DNA of 33,714 nucleotides from Moorena bouillonii PNG (GTDB lineage: Bacteria; Cyanobacteriota; Cyanobacteriia; Cyanobacteriales; Coleofasciculaceae). The position numbers and the translations under genes are program-made. The stretch is taken from assembly GCF_001942495.1 (NCBI RefSeq), contig NZ_MKZS01000001.1, positions 7,454,007 to 7,487,720 of the forward strand, in the 5' to 3' direction. Shown here one piece after another: positions 1 through 7,193 of this stretch (positions are counted from its first letter, which is position 1; each line of letters begins with the position of its first letter). The notes beneath the pieces were generated by a model. It worked only from the letters and a program-made list of their open reading frames with translations, made no database searches and was not told the origin of the DNA.

Positions 1-81
1 AGCGGGCTATAGAGTTTGCACTGTGTACGTTATAAGCTTTATGTCCCCCTGTCAGATTTTGGCTACTAACTAACTTAAGGC

Positions 82-108
82 GGGATGGTGGAGCGGCTCA
101 CCGTCCCG
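82..108. terminator. Hairpin beyond the end of the methyltransferase gene
   Basis: Ten bases at 81-90 pair with 99-108, with one G-U on plus-strand RNA and one mismatch on minus-strand RNA. The stem lies just downstream of the stop of the minus-strand methyltransferase gene (stop at 125-127) and could end transcription of that gene or of a plus-strand gene outside the window. There is no clear U-run, so the call is weak. Confidence 0.3.
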
Positions 109-124
109 TTAGAGTTTTACCACT

Positions 125-1060
125 TTAAGCGGATACCCTTTGTTTTTCAATATAAAATAAAATTCCGGAGTGTGGAAGCATTATTTCTCCCCCCTCCATC
201 TTTTGCGAACTCGTGCCAAAGTAGTCTAGGAGCAGTCGCAATTGTAAGGGTGAAAAAAATTCCGTGTTGGCACCAACTATAAAATTTAGTAACTGTTTCC
301 CCAATTCAGACTCTTTGTCAAAACATTTTGTAATGTTTGTTGTAAAATCAATTTTTTCTTGACGAAACGGTAAATTTATTTCAGTTAGTAGTTCCTTTAC
401 CTCATCGCTAAACCACGGATAATTTCCGTATAGTCGCTGAGTTGCATGGTAAAAAGGTTCATTCAGTAACTGTCTTTTAGCTACCCCTAAAATTACCATT
501 CCTCCTTCCCGGATAAGTTCGTAAATTTTCCGAAATAAGGTTTTAATGTCAGAAAAGTAGTAAAGGGAATGAATTAACAGTATGATATCAAAACTTTGAC
601 GTGATTGAAAAGATTCAAATCCAACAGTATTAATTTTAAAATTAAATTTATCGGTGTGATATATCCTGATTTTATCACACCATTCTTGTGCTTTTACACA
701 TTCGGCTTCGTTGGGATCAATGCCGACGAAATGGATAGTTTTGTTTAGAGAAAGAAGCTTTTCCAAAAAAGGTTTCTCAAACAATCCGCTCCCACAACCG
801 ATGCTAAGGATGCTGTAATCTTCTTGTGAAGACATCTTATCGTCTATAGCCTGAAGTGTGGCTTCAAGCATCATCTCTTGTTCGTTCTGCTGACTGCGAT
901 AGGCAATTTGGCAATCCATATATTCTTGGTCGTTGAGTTTGACTATCTGTAGTCTTGGATCTGAGAATAAGTATGCGATTGCCGATTTCTGCAGGCTCTC
1001 CAGGGTGCCTACTGAATCATCATAAAACCCATCGGTAAAACTATCAGTTGTTAATGTCAT
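125..1060 (-). CDS. SAM-dependent methyltransferase, histamine N-methyltransferase-like
   Basis: This 311-residue protein is a class I SAM methyltransferase. Motif I is LSIGCGSG at residues 85-92, followed by the acidic post-I strand HFVGIDPNE. A hydrophobic strand reading DIILLIHSLYY fits motif IV. The order of motifs, the LYYFSDI stretch and the C-terminal segment around TKCFDKES with LLNFI recall animal histamine N-methyltransferase and its bacterial relatives; this is family recognition from memory, not a search. It is transcribed away from the plus-strand histidine-modifying genes that start at 2908 and is separated from them by a tnpB element. A role in methylating an imidazole-containing product of that locus is therefore plausible but inferred. 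The ATG at 1060 gives a normal family length. It could instead act on an unrelated amine. Confidence 0.7.
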   Translation of the reverse strand: MTLTTDSFTDGFYDDSVGTLESLQKSAIAYLFSDPRLQIVKLNDQEYMDCQIAYRSQQNEQEMMLEATLQAIDDKMSSQEDYSILSIGCGSGLFEKPFLEKLLSLNKTIHFVGIDPNEAECVKAQEWCDKIRIYHTDKFNFKINTVGFESFQSRQSFDIILLIHSLYYFSDIKTLFRKIYELIREGGMVILGVAKRQLLNEPFYHATQRLYGNYPWFSDEVKELLTEINLPFRQEKIDFTTNITKCFDKESELGKQLLNFIVGANTEFFSPLQLRLLLDYFGTSSQKMEGGEIMLPHSGILFYIEKQRVSA

Positions 1061-1440
1061 CTATTTTTATTTTTTGTGATTAATTTATCTAATTTTAAGT
1101 GCATCAAGACCAGTATCCCCCATCCTTCGGTTATGTCTTACGGGGGTTTCACCCACTCGCGCTTTGGATTAAGACGCCGTTTTTCATTTGTCAGACAACT
1201 CAACTTCTAAAAATTAGTGATGAATTCATTATCTCATATTTGGTGCTCAAGTTAACTTGGATAAGTTTATATCACACTATAACTTATTTGTCAAAATAAT
1301 TTAGATTAATTTTAGATGGGTTTGCCCTGCCCTTAGCAACAATCCACAAAGTATAGCTCCCTGGGTTCGCTGTCCAAAGTAATAGCTATTCAAAACTGGT
1401 AAAAATTATGGTACTCTTAACCGGTGCTAATCAGATCATG
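1061..1440. other. Intergenic stretch without a recognisable gene
   Basis: This stretch separates the minus-strand methyltransferase from the left end of the first tnpB element. The part at about 1120-1180 contains a GTTTCACCCACTCGC-like segment followed by an AAGACG stretch that resembles, in reverse complement, part of 18250-18310, so it may be a piece of a dispersed repeat. The short open frame at 1099-1299 has no family features and I do not call it a gene. Promoters for the minus-strand gene should lie here, but I see no convincing one. Confidence 0.5.
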
Positions 1441-1462
1441 TCTTAACAAAACTCGCGGAATT

Positions 1463-1485
1463 CCCCACCGTCTTTCACGGTGGGG
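1463..1485 (+). repeat. Left-end hairpin of the first tnpB element
   Basis: CCCCACCG at 1463-1470 pairs perfectly with CGGTGGGG at 1478-1485 around a 7-nt loop. Subterminal hairpins like this are what TnpA recognises in IS200/IS605 elements. Confidence 0.6.
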
Positions 1486-1526
1486 ATGGATAGCGAGACG
1501 ATCACTTATATTGAAAAGCCTAAAAC

Positions 1527-1555
1527 TTGACGTATTACTGCAAAATCTATATAAT
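1527..1555 (+). promoter_or_regulatory. Sigma-70-type promoter for tnpB
   Basis: TTGACG at 1527-1532 and a perfect TATAAT at 1550-1555 are separated by exactly 17 bases. The start codon of tnpB lies 33 bases after the -10 box. This is the best consensus promoter seen in the window. Confidence 0.65.
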
Positions 1556-1587
1556 AGTAACAGAGGTCGAGAACAGAGGCAAGCGCA

Positions 1588-2811
1588 GTGAAACATAAAG
1601 CTGTCAAAGTCAGGATTTATCCCACTCAAGAGCAGATTCAGATTCTTGCTCAGCATTTTGGATGTGCTCGATGGTGGTGGAATTATGCTCTAAATCAGTG
1701 TATAGAAACTTACCAAGAGACTGGCAAAGGGCTAAAACAATCTGCGCTTAACTCTATGTTGCCAAAACTCAAAAAAGAAAAAGAAACTGAATGGCTAAAA
1801 GATTGTTACTCTCAAGTCTTGCAATCTGTGAGTCTCAATCTTAGTCGTGCATATCAAAATTTTTTTGAGGGTAGGGCAAAATACCCTAGATTCAAGTCCT
1901 ATCATCATCGCCAATCAATTCAGTATCCTCAAAAAGTCAAGCAAGTGGGCGATTGTCTTAAATTCCCTGGAAAACTGGGAGTTGTAAAGGCAGTAATTCA
2001 TCGCCCGCTGGACGGGGAAATCAAGACTGTTACAGTCAGTAAGACTCCTTCTGGGAAATACTACGCCTCTGTGCTGATGGAATATGATTATAGTAGCTCA
2101 AAGGTGTCCAAGGATGGGAAAACAATCGGGATTGATTTGGGTATCAAGGATTTTGCTATAACCTACGATGGCGAAAATATCTCTAAATTTGCTAACCCTA
2201 AACATTTAGTCAAGTACGAAAATAAACTGGCCAAAAAACAACGGATTGCCACCCGAAAGAAAAAAGGAAGCAATAGATGCATAAAGGCCAGAAAGATTGT
2301 AGCTAAGGTATACGAACGGATTGGAAATGTCCGCCAAGACTACCTGCACAAACTATCTAGAAAGATAGTGGATCATAATCAAGTAGTGGTAGTCGAAAAC
2401 CTAAACGTCAAGGGCATGGTTCGTAACCATAAACTAGCTAAAGCAATTTCTGATCTAGGTTGGGGAACCTTTGTAAATTTTCTATCTTATAAGTGCGAAA
2501 AAGAAGGAAAGGTATTGGTGGAGATAAACCGGTGGTTCCCCAGCTCTAAAACCTGTTCTAATTGTCATTACCAAATCAAAGAGTTGCCACTTGATGTCAG
2601 GTCTTGGGTTTGTCCAAGTTGTGGAACTCACCACGATAGAGATGGTAATGCGGCAAAAAATATTAGAGCAGAAGGGATCAGGATGCTATCCTCCTCTGGG
2701 ACGGGGGAGGTCAACGCCAGCGGAGAAGAAGTAAGACCAAGACGCGGACGTCCGTCCAAGTTAAGGCATTCTTCTGTGAAACTGGAAGCCCCGACCTCTA
2801 CGTTCGCGTAG
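1588..2811 (+). CDS. tnpB: TnpB, RNA-guided endonuclease of IS200/IS605 type
   Basis: This 407-residue protein starts with GTG at 1588, just downstream of a strong promoter. TnpB proteins are RNA-guided DNA endonucleases that use an omega RNA made from the right end of the element and cut next to a short target-adjacent motif. The RuvC residues look intact: D183 in GIDLGI, E270 in VVVENLNVKGM, and D352 in the RDGNAAKN segment. The zinc ribbon cysteines are C323, C326, C342 and C345. The C-terminal tail after about residue 365 is basic and low in complexity and runs into the right-end hairpin, as is usual where the omega RNA overlaps the gene. There is no tnpA. Its subfamily differs from that of the second tnpB at 11134. 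Confidence 0.93.
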   Translation: MKHKAVKVRIYPTQEQIQILAQHFGCARWWWNYALNQCIETYQETGKGLKQSALNSMLPKLKKEKETEWLKDCYSQVLQSVSLNLSRAYQNFFEGRAKYPRFKSYHHRQSIQYPQKVKQVGDCLKFPGKLGVVKAVIHRPLDGEIKTVTVSKTPSGKYYASVLMEYDYSSSKVSKDGKTIGIDLGIKDFAITYDGENISKFANPKHLVKYENKLAKKQRIATRKKKGSNRCIKARKIVAKVYERIGNVRQDYLHKLSRKIVDHNQVVVVENLNVKGMVRNHKLAKAISDLGWGTFVNFLSYKCEKEGKVLVEINRWFPSSKTCSNCHYQIKELPLDVRSWVCPSCGTHHDRDGNAAKNIRAEGIRMLSSSGTGEVNASGEEVRPRRGRPSKLRHSSVKLEAPTSTFA

Positions 2812-2846
2812 CGTGGCCATAGGCCAAGTAGGTCGGGGTAGTTCAC
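2700..2846 (+). ncRNA. Predicted omega RNA scaffold of the first TnpB
   Basis: In tnpB elements the guide RNA is transcribed from the 3' part of tnpB and the right end, with the guide itself formed by the DNA just outside the element. Here the scaffold would end at the hairpin 2789-2838 plus GTTCAC, and the guide would begin near 2847. The hairpin loop contains a copy of the dispersed TTCGCGTAGCGTGG repeat and is longer than expected. The 5' boundary is a guess. Confidence 0.45.
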
Positions 2847-2860
2847 GCAGTATAAATGTA

Positions 2861-2890
2861 CTGTTTTTGGAAAACTGTTTTTGGAAAACT
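2861..2890 (+). repeat. Tandem 14-bp duplication upstream of egtD
   Basis: The 14-mer ACTGTTTTTGGAAA occurs twice in a row directly before the egtD start region. Its length is twice seven, in line with the heptamer period of the other simple repeats in the window. Confidence 0.7.
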
Positions 2891-2907
2891 AAATTTAAAA
2901 GAGTATT

Positions 2908-3939
2908 ATGTCAACAACTTTTCAAGAGACCACAGAGAATCTGAGATTCAGTGAGGATCGCCTACGAATTAACTATCTCGGGAGTGCCAACCTGCCTACT
3001 GCAACAGATGATGGCAAAGATATCATTGGAGGATTAACCCAAAGGCCGAAATCTTTGCCACCTCGTTACTTTTACGATGAAAAAGGCTCCCAATTATTTG
3101 AGCAAATCTGCGAGTTACCGGAATATTATCCCACCCGCACAGAAGCAGAAATTTTACAACAGTATGCTGTAGACGTTGCTCAATTTACGGGAGCTTGCGA
3201 ATTGGTGGAGCTGGGTAGTGGCAGTTCTACCAAGACTCGCTTGTTGTTGGATGCCTATGAAAACCAGGGATATCCGTTGCGCTATGTTCCTATTGATGTG
3301 AGTGGGGAGATTCTTGAAGAGAGTGCCAAGCAGCTGTTGCTGGATTATCCCAAGTTAAAGGTTCAGGGTCAGGTGGGAACCTATGAACACGCCCTGAGCC
3401 AATTAACTCCAACACCATTACCTAGGCGGATGATTTTCTTTTTGGGTAATAGCTTGGGGAATTTTGCTCCTGAACAGTGCGATCGCTTTTTTGAGCAAAT
3501 CACAGGTTTACTAGCACCAGGAGATTACTTTTTGTTGGGCATTGACTTACAAAAACCCAAGGAGATTCTGGAAGCTGCCTATAACGATAGTCAGGGGGTG
3601 ACTGGGGCATTTAACCTGAATATGCTAGCACATCTGAACTGGCGTTTCCAAGGAAATTTTGACCTCGATCGCTTTACCCATCAGGCGATTTATAATCAAT
3701 CAGAAAGTCAGATTGAGATGTATTTACATTGCCAGGAAACCCATGTTGTGCGCTTAGCCAGCCTGGATTTAACGGTTGAGTTTCAAGCAGGAGAAAGCAT
3801 GCTTACAGAAATTTCTCGCAAATTCAATGTAGAGCAGATGCAGCACTATCTAAAAGGTCGGGGACTAAACACAGTTCAGGCTTGGACTGATACCAAGCAA
3901 TGGTTTGGTTTACTCCTGTGTCAGATACAGACTGTGTAA
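2908..3939 (+). CDS. egtD: L-histidine N-alpha-methyltransferase (EgtD family)
   Basis: This 343-residue protein should trimethylate the alpha-amino group of histidine with SAM to give hercynine, the first step to ergothioneine. The family signature PPRYFYDEKGSQLF lies at residues 51-64. The SAM loop is ELGSGSS at 101-107, followed by YVPIDVS. Residues matching the known substrate pocket of mycobacterial EgtD are visible: a tyrosine in PEYYPTRTE (73-74), N185 in FLGNSLGN, and E301 and S303 in MLTEIS. The length is slightly above the usual 320-330 because of an N-terminal extension. It is the first gene of a plus-strand series with an OvoA-like sulfoxide synthase and a PLP enzyme, which fits a thiohistidine betaine pathway. 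Histidine is the expected substrate, but a relative acting on another histidine derivative cannot be excluded. Confidence 0.88.
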   Translation: MSTTFQETTENLRFSEDRLRINYLGSANLPTATDDGKDIIGGLTQRPKSLPPRYFYDEKGSQLFEQICELPEYYPTRTEAEILQQYAVDVAQFTGACELVELGSGSSTKTRLLLDAYENQGYPLRYVPIDVSGEILEESAKQLLLDYPKLKVQGQVGTYEHALSQLTPTPLPRRMIFFLGNSLGNFAPEQCDRFFEQITGLLAPGDYFLLGIDLQKPKEILEAAYNDSQGVTGAFNLNMLAHLNWRFQGNFDLDRFTHQAIYNQSESQIEMYLHCQETHVVRLASLDLTVEFQAGESMLTEISRKFNVEQMQHYLKGRGLNTVQAWTDTKQWFGLLLCQIQTV

Positions 3940-3957
3940 TAGACGTGTAAGCATTTA

Positions 3958-4192
3958 GCTATCAGCTTAAGCGCTACGCGCACGCTACGCGAACAGCTTA
4001 AGCGCTACGCGCACGCTACGCGAACAGCTATCAGTTATCAGCTCTCAGTTATCAGCTAAAGGCTGACGGCTGACCACTGACCGCTGACCACTGACGGCTG
4101 ACCGCTGACGGCTGATCGCTGACGGCTGACCGCTGACGGCTGACCGCTGACTGCTGATCGCTGACCCCTGACCACTGACCGCTGACTGCTGA
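3958..4192. repeat. Compound intergenic repeat: two GCTACGCG-type units, then heptamer array
   Basis: Two tandem copies of a roughly 32-bp unit containing CTTAAGCGCTACGCGCACGC lie at 3967-4030. They are followed by a long degenerate array with period 7 (CTGACCG, CTGACGG, CTGACCA variants) up to about 4192. The same 32-bp unit recurs inverted near 21003-21032 and in part at 26200-26226. The array fills the egtD to sulfoxide-synthase gap and leaves only about 45 bases for the next gene's leader. Confidence 0.85.
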
Positions 4193-4237
4193 ATATAGAC
4201 ACCCCTAAGTTGACGAATAGTATTTGAAACTCAAACC

Positions 4238-5602
4238 ATGGATACTCTCCAATCTACTCAATTCCCTCGCCTTGACAGCTGCAGTCGCGAAACCATTATC
4301 AATTACTTTAAGAATTCATGGGAACTCGAAGATGTTCTGATGAAAAGTCTGGTTGGGGAAGAAACATTCTATATCAGTCCCGACCCCTTAAGAAATCGTC
4401 TGATTTTCTATTTGGGTCACTCGGCTGTTTTCTACATCAATAAATTCCTTGGGGTTGGGTTATTAGATAAACCCATTAATCCTAACTATGAAATCCTGTT
4501 TGAGATTGGTGTGGACCCGGAAACTCCTGAAGAACTCGATCAAGCAACCAAAGATATCCACTGGCCGACAGTGGAAGAGGTTTGGCGCTATCGAGATCAA
4601 GTGTATAGCGTGGTTATAGAAACTATCGAAAAGACTCCTCTGAATCTGCCAATTCATCAAAATCATCTTCTTTGGGCGCTGATGATGGGAATTGAACATA
4701 GTCGCACCCACTTTGAAACCTCTTCGATGCTGATCCGACAACTGCCTGTAGAGCGGCTTGAACGTCCTGAGAGCTGGAATTATGCTGTTTCTAATGACAA
4801 GGTTTCCAAGAATGAAATGCTCCAAGTTTCTGGAGGTTCGGTAGAACTTGGTAAACCACAGGATTATCCTATCTATGGCTGGGATAGTGAATATGGCAAT
4901 CGTTCGGTGGAGGTTAAACCGTTTTTCGCCAGTCAGTATCTGATTACTAACGGAGAATTTCTGGAGTTTATTAATGATAATGGCTACGATAATCCAGATT
5001 ACTGGGATAAAGAATCCTGGACGTGGAAGACAATCTATAATATCAAGCACCCTAAATTCTGGATACCTAGCAATGGTGGCTACAACTGTGGCTACAAGTA
5101 TCGAGCGCTGTTTGACGAGATTGACCTTCCTCTCGATTGGCCCGTTGAAGTTAATCACCATGAAGCCATGGCTTACTGTCGCGCTCAAGGGCAAGGAATT
5201 CGTTTAATGAGTGAAGCGGAGTGGAATCTTGCCACTGCTGGCAGGGATGAAAGTAGCACAAATTTCCAACAAGACCCCTTTGCGATACAGGATTACAATC
5301 TAAATCTCAAGTTTGGCTCACCTAGCCCAGTGGGTATGTTACAAACTGCTAAAAGTCCTGCTGGACTCTATGACCTGCGGGGGAATGTATGGGAGTGGCT
5401 CAGTGATGACTTCAAGCCGCTACCAGGATTCAAGCCCCATCGGCTCTATGAAGATTATTCTGCTCCCTTCTTTGATACCCAACATAACATGATGCTTGGT
5501 GGTGCTTGGGTGACTACTGGAACAGAAGCATCCACATTCTATCGTAACTGGTTCCGTCCCTACTTCTATCAACATGCTGGGTTTAGAATTGCGGCTTCTT
5601 GA
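4238..5602 (+). CDS. OvoA-like nonheme-iron sulfoxide synthase without methyltransferase domain
   Basis: This 454-residue protein has the EgtB/OvoA architecture: an N-terminal DinB-like helical domain and a C-terminal formylglycine-generating-enzyme-like domain. Such enzymes use Fe(II) and O2 to join the sulfur of cysteine (or gamma-glutamylcysteine) to the imidazole of histidine or hercynine as a sulfoxide. The iron ligands are visible as H61 in FYLGHSAVFY and the HxxxHxE motif H154, H158, E160. The C-terminal domain shows RGNVWEW, GGAWVTTG and YRNWFRPYF followed by QHAGFR. That last block and the FYLGHSAVFY block look like OvoA (5-histidylcysteine sulfoxide synthase) rather than EgtB. OvoA usually carries a fused C-terminal methyltransferase and exceeds 700 residues; here it is absent. 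Substrate and regiochemistry (C2 or C5) cannot be read from the sequence. Confidence 0.85.
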   Translation: MDTLQSTQFPRLDSCSRETIINYFKNSWELEDVLMKSLVGEETFYISPDPLRNRLIFYLGHSAVFYINKFLGVGLLDKPINPNYEILFEIGVDPETPEELDQATKDIHWPTVEEVWRYRDQVYSVVIETIEKTPLNLPIHQNHLLWALMMGIEHSRTHFETSSMLIRQLPVERLERPESWNYAVSNDKVSKNEMLQVSGGSVELGKPQDYPIYGWDSEYGNRSVEVKPFFASQYLITNGEFLEFINDNGYDNPDYWDKESWTWKTIYNIKHPKFWIPSNGGYNCGYKYRALFDEIDLPLDWPVEVNHHEAMAYCRAQGQGIRLMSEAEWNLATAGRDESSTNFQQDPFAIQDYNLNLKFGSPSPVGMLQTAKSPAGLYDLRGNVWEWLSDDFKPLPGFKPHRLYEDYSAPFFDTQHNMMLGGAWVTTGTEASTFYRNWFRPYFYQHAGFRIAAS

Positions 5603-5693
5603 CATCCTCCCTCGGTAAATCGCCAAATCTCCCAAAAATAGGAATTTTGGCTGATAAACTGCTAGTGATGTCATTGATTCGACTTACCTAAGT

Positions 5694-7145
5694 ATGATTC
5701 AAATTTCTGAAAGGATTCAAAATTTAAAAGAGTCACCTTTTGTTACATTTGCTGCCTTGGCAAGCAAATACAATGGTGTTGTCAGTTTAAACAGTGGTTC
5801 TCCAGGTCATGGGACAATTCCTGGTGTTCAAGAAGCAATTCACCAAGTTAGTACTAAGGACATATCCCTTTACCGAACACCTCACTACGGTTCCCTAAAA
5901 GCCCGTCAGGATGCAGCTCAATATTTCCGACAGAGGTACGGATTGGAATTTGATCCGCAGCGAGAGATTAACCTCACCACCGGGTTTACCCATTTATTTC
6001 ATTGTCTTTGCACAACTATTATCAATCCAGGGGATACAGCCCTATTTATCGAACCCTTTTTTCCCCAGTATGAGCAGCCTCTTACTTTAGCAGGGGGGAA
6101 AATGGTTACTATCCCCACTCAGGAACAGGATAAGTGGAAACCCCAACCCGAGGCAATCAAAACCGCATTTAGCAATTATCCAGATGCTAAGATGATTGTT
6201 TTCAACTATCCCAATAACCCTTCTGGTGCAACTCTGACACTAGAAGATTGGAATGGAATTATCGATATCTTAATTGAGGAAATTACCAGAAGGAAACAGC
6301 ACCAAATCTTGCCACCTCTGATTTTGCTTGATGACGCTTATGTTCCCCTCTTTCATCATGGAGAAGTCAATGAACATCCAACTTTTGGTCTAACCTTACA
6401 CAAGCGACTTCAGGGCGCAGAAGCATCAGAGATGGCTTCTTTACATCAATTAATGGAATCTTTGCTAATCGCTTGTACGCTGTCTAAGGAAGGCAATTGC
6501 GGTACATTGCTAGGTCTGGGAGCTTCTAAGAATGTTAAGTTACTTGGAGCAATGCGAATTCCTCAGAAAGCTACTGTGATTACTTCCAATGCTATGGGAG
6601 AAGTGGCGTTAAGTGCTGTGATTCAAAGGGATCCCCAAAAAACGATTCAATGGGCTGGAACCCTTTATGAAAGTCGATTAAATCAATTGGCTGAGGGCTT
6701 AAATACCATCTTTGAAAAACATGGTATAACTAACTCGGGTGGGACTGGCCAGAAGCCAGCCAGCTTTGTTCCTCAAGCCGGAATGTATCTTTATGCCAAC
6801 TTCTCCCATTTTAAAGGTTGTCAGGTTACTAATGATTTCCTGGAAAGGCTTCGAGTTCTAGCAGAAGGCAAACTTAATCTAGAGTCTTTGTATCTCCAGA
6901 ACCAGATTAATTATAGTTTAGAGGTAGCATTATGGTTGTTAGTAGAAGCCAAAGTATCTACAGTGCCCATAGGCAGACAAGAAGATTGCTATCTTCGTTT
7001 TTCTGTGGGTTTGCCCCAAGCAGTTGTAGAAACTTCTGCTAAGACAATTGATAGACAAAAAACCGAAGAAAATGGGAAAACGTTAATTAGTCAAGCCCTA
7101 TTACAAATTGAGCAAGCATTGCCAAAGCTGATAAATTTAGTTTGA
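5694..7145 (+). CDS. Fold-type I PLP-dependent enzyme (aminotransferase class I/II)
   Basis: This 483-residue protein has the marks of the aspartate-aminotransferase family: TTGFTHLFHCL near residue 95, NYPNNPSG at 171-178, DDAYVPL at 213-219, and a likely PLP lysine K265 in CTLSKEG. The segment after K265 is longer and odder than in standard aminotransferases, and there is extra sequence near residues 385-425, so the length is well above the usual 390-400. It lies 91 bases after the sulfoxide synthase gene. In ergothioneine and ovothiol pathways a PLP enzyme (EgtE or OvoB) cleaves the C-S bond of the histidyl-cysteine sulfoxide. This gene is the natural candidate for that step, by context. 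A true transaminase role remains possible. Confidence 0.8.
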   Translation: MIQISERIQNLKESPFVTFAALASKYNGVVSLNSGSPGHGTIPGVQEAIHQVSTKDISLYRTPHYGSLKARQDAAQYFRQRYGLEFDPQREINLTTGFTHLFHCLCTTIINPGDTALFIEPFFPQYEQPLTLAGGKMVTIPTQEQDKWKPQPEAIKTAFSNYPDAKMIVFNYPNNPSGATLTLEDWNGIIDILIEEITRRKQHQILPPLILLDDAYVPLFHHGEVNEHPTFGLTLHKRLQGAEASEMASLHQLMESLLIACTLSKEGNCGTLLGLGASKNVKLLGAMRIPQKATVITSNAMGEVALSAVIQRDPQKTIQWAGTLYESRLNQLAEGLNTIFEKHGITNSGGTGQKPASFVPQAGMYLYANFSHFKGCQVTNDFLERLRVLAEGKLNLESLYLQNQINYSLEVALWLLVEAKVSTVPIGRQEDCYLRFSVGLPQAVVETSAKTIDRQKTEENGKTLISQALLQIEQALPKLINLV

Positions 7146-7193
7146 GCTTAGTTTGAGCAGTTCAGTAATTCATCAGGAGTGACAAATTAAAAC

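Larger units (their letters stand above)
1440..2846 (+). mobile_element. IS200/IS605-superfamily element carrying tnpB only
   Basis: The element holds one tnpB gene and no tnpA, as in IS1341-type elements. A perfect 8-bp stem (1463-1470 with 1478-1485) lies before the gene as a left-end hairpin. A 9-bp stem (2789-2797 with 2830-2838) lies at the right end and is followed by GTTCAC at 2841-2846, which is the kind of right-end cleavage motif seen in this superfamily. The exact left boundary is not certain. Without tnpA the element would need a transposase supplied in trans to move. Confidence 0.7.

Noticed and set aside
1099-1299. A 66-codon plus-strand frame before the first tnpB element
   Set aside because: No family features, no ribosome site, and part of it looks like a dispersed repeat.
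3958-4192. Repeat array considered as a CRISPR
   Set aside because: The unit is seven bases, there are no unique spacers of 30-40 bases, and no cas genes are present.
4463-5194. A 243-codon open frame antisense to the sulfoxide synthase gene
   Set aside because: It lies wholly inside a gene with clear catalytic motifs and has no family features of its own.
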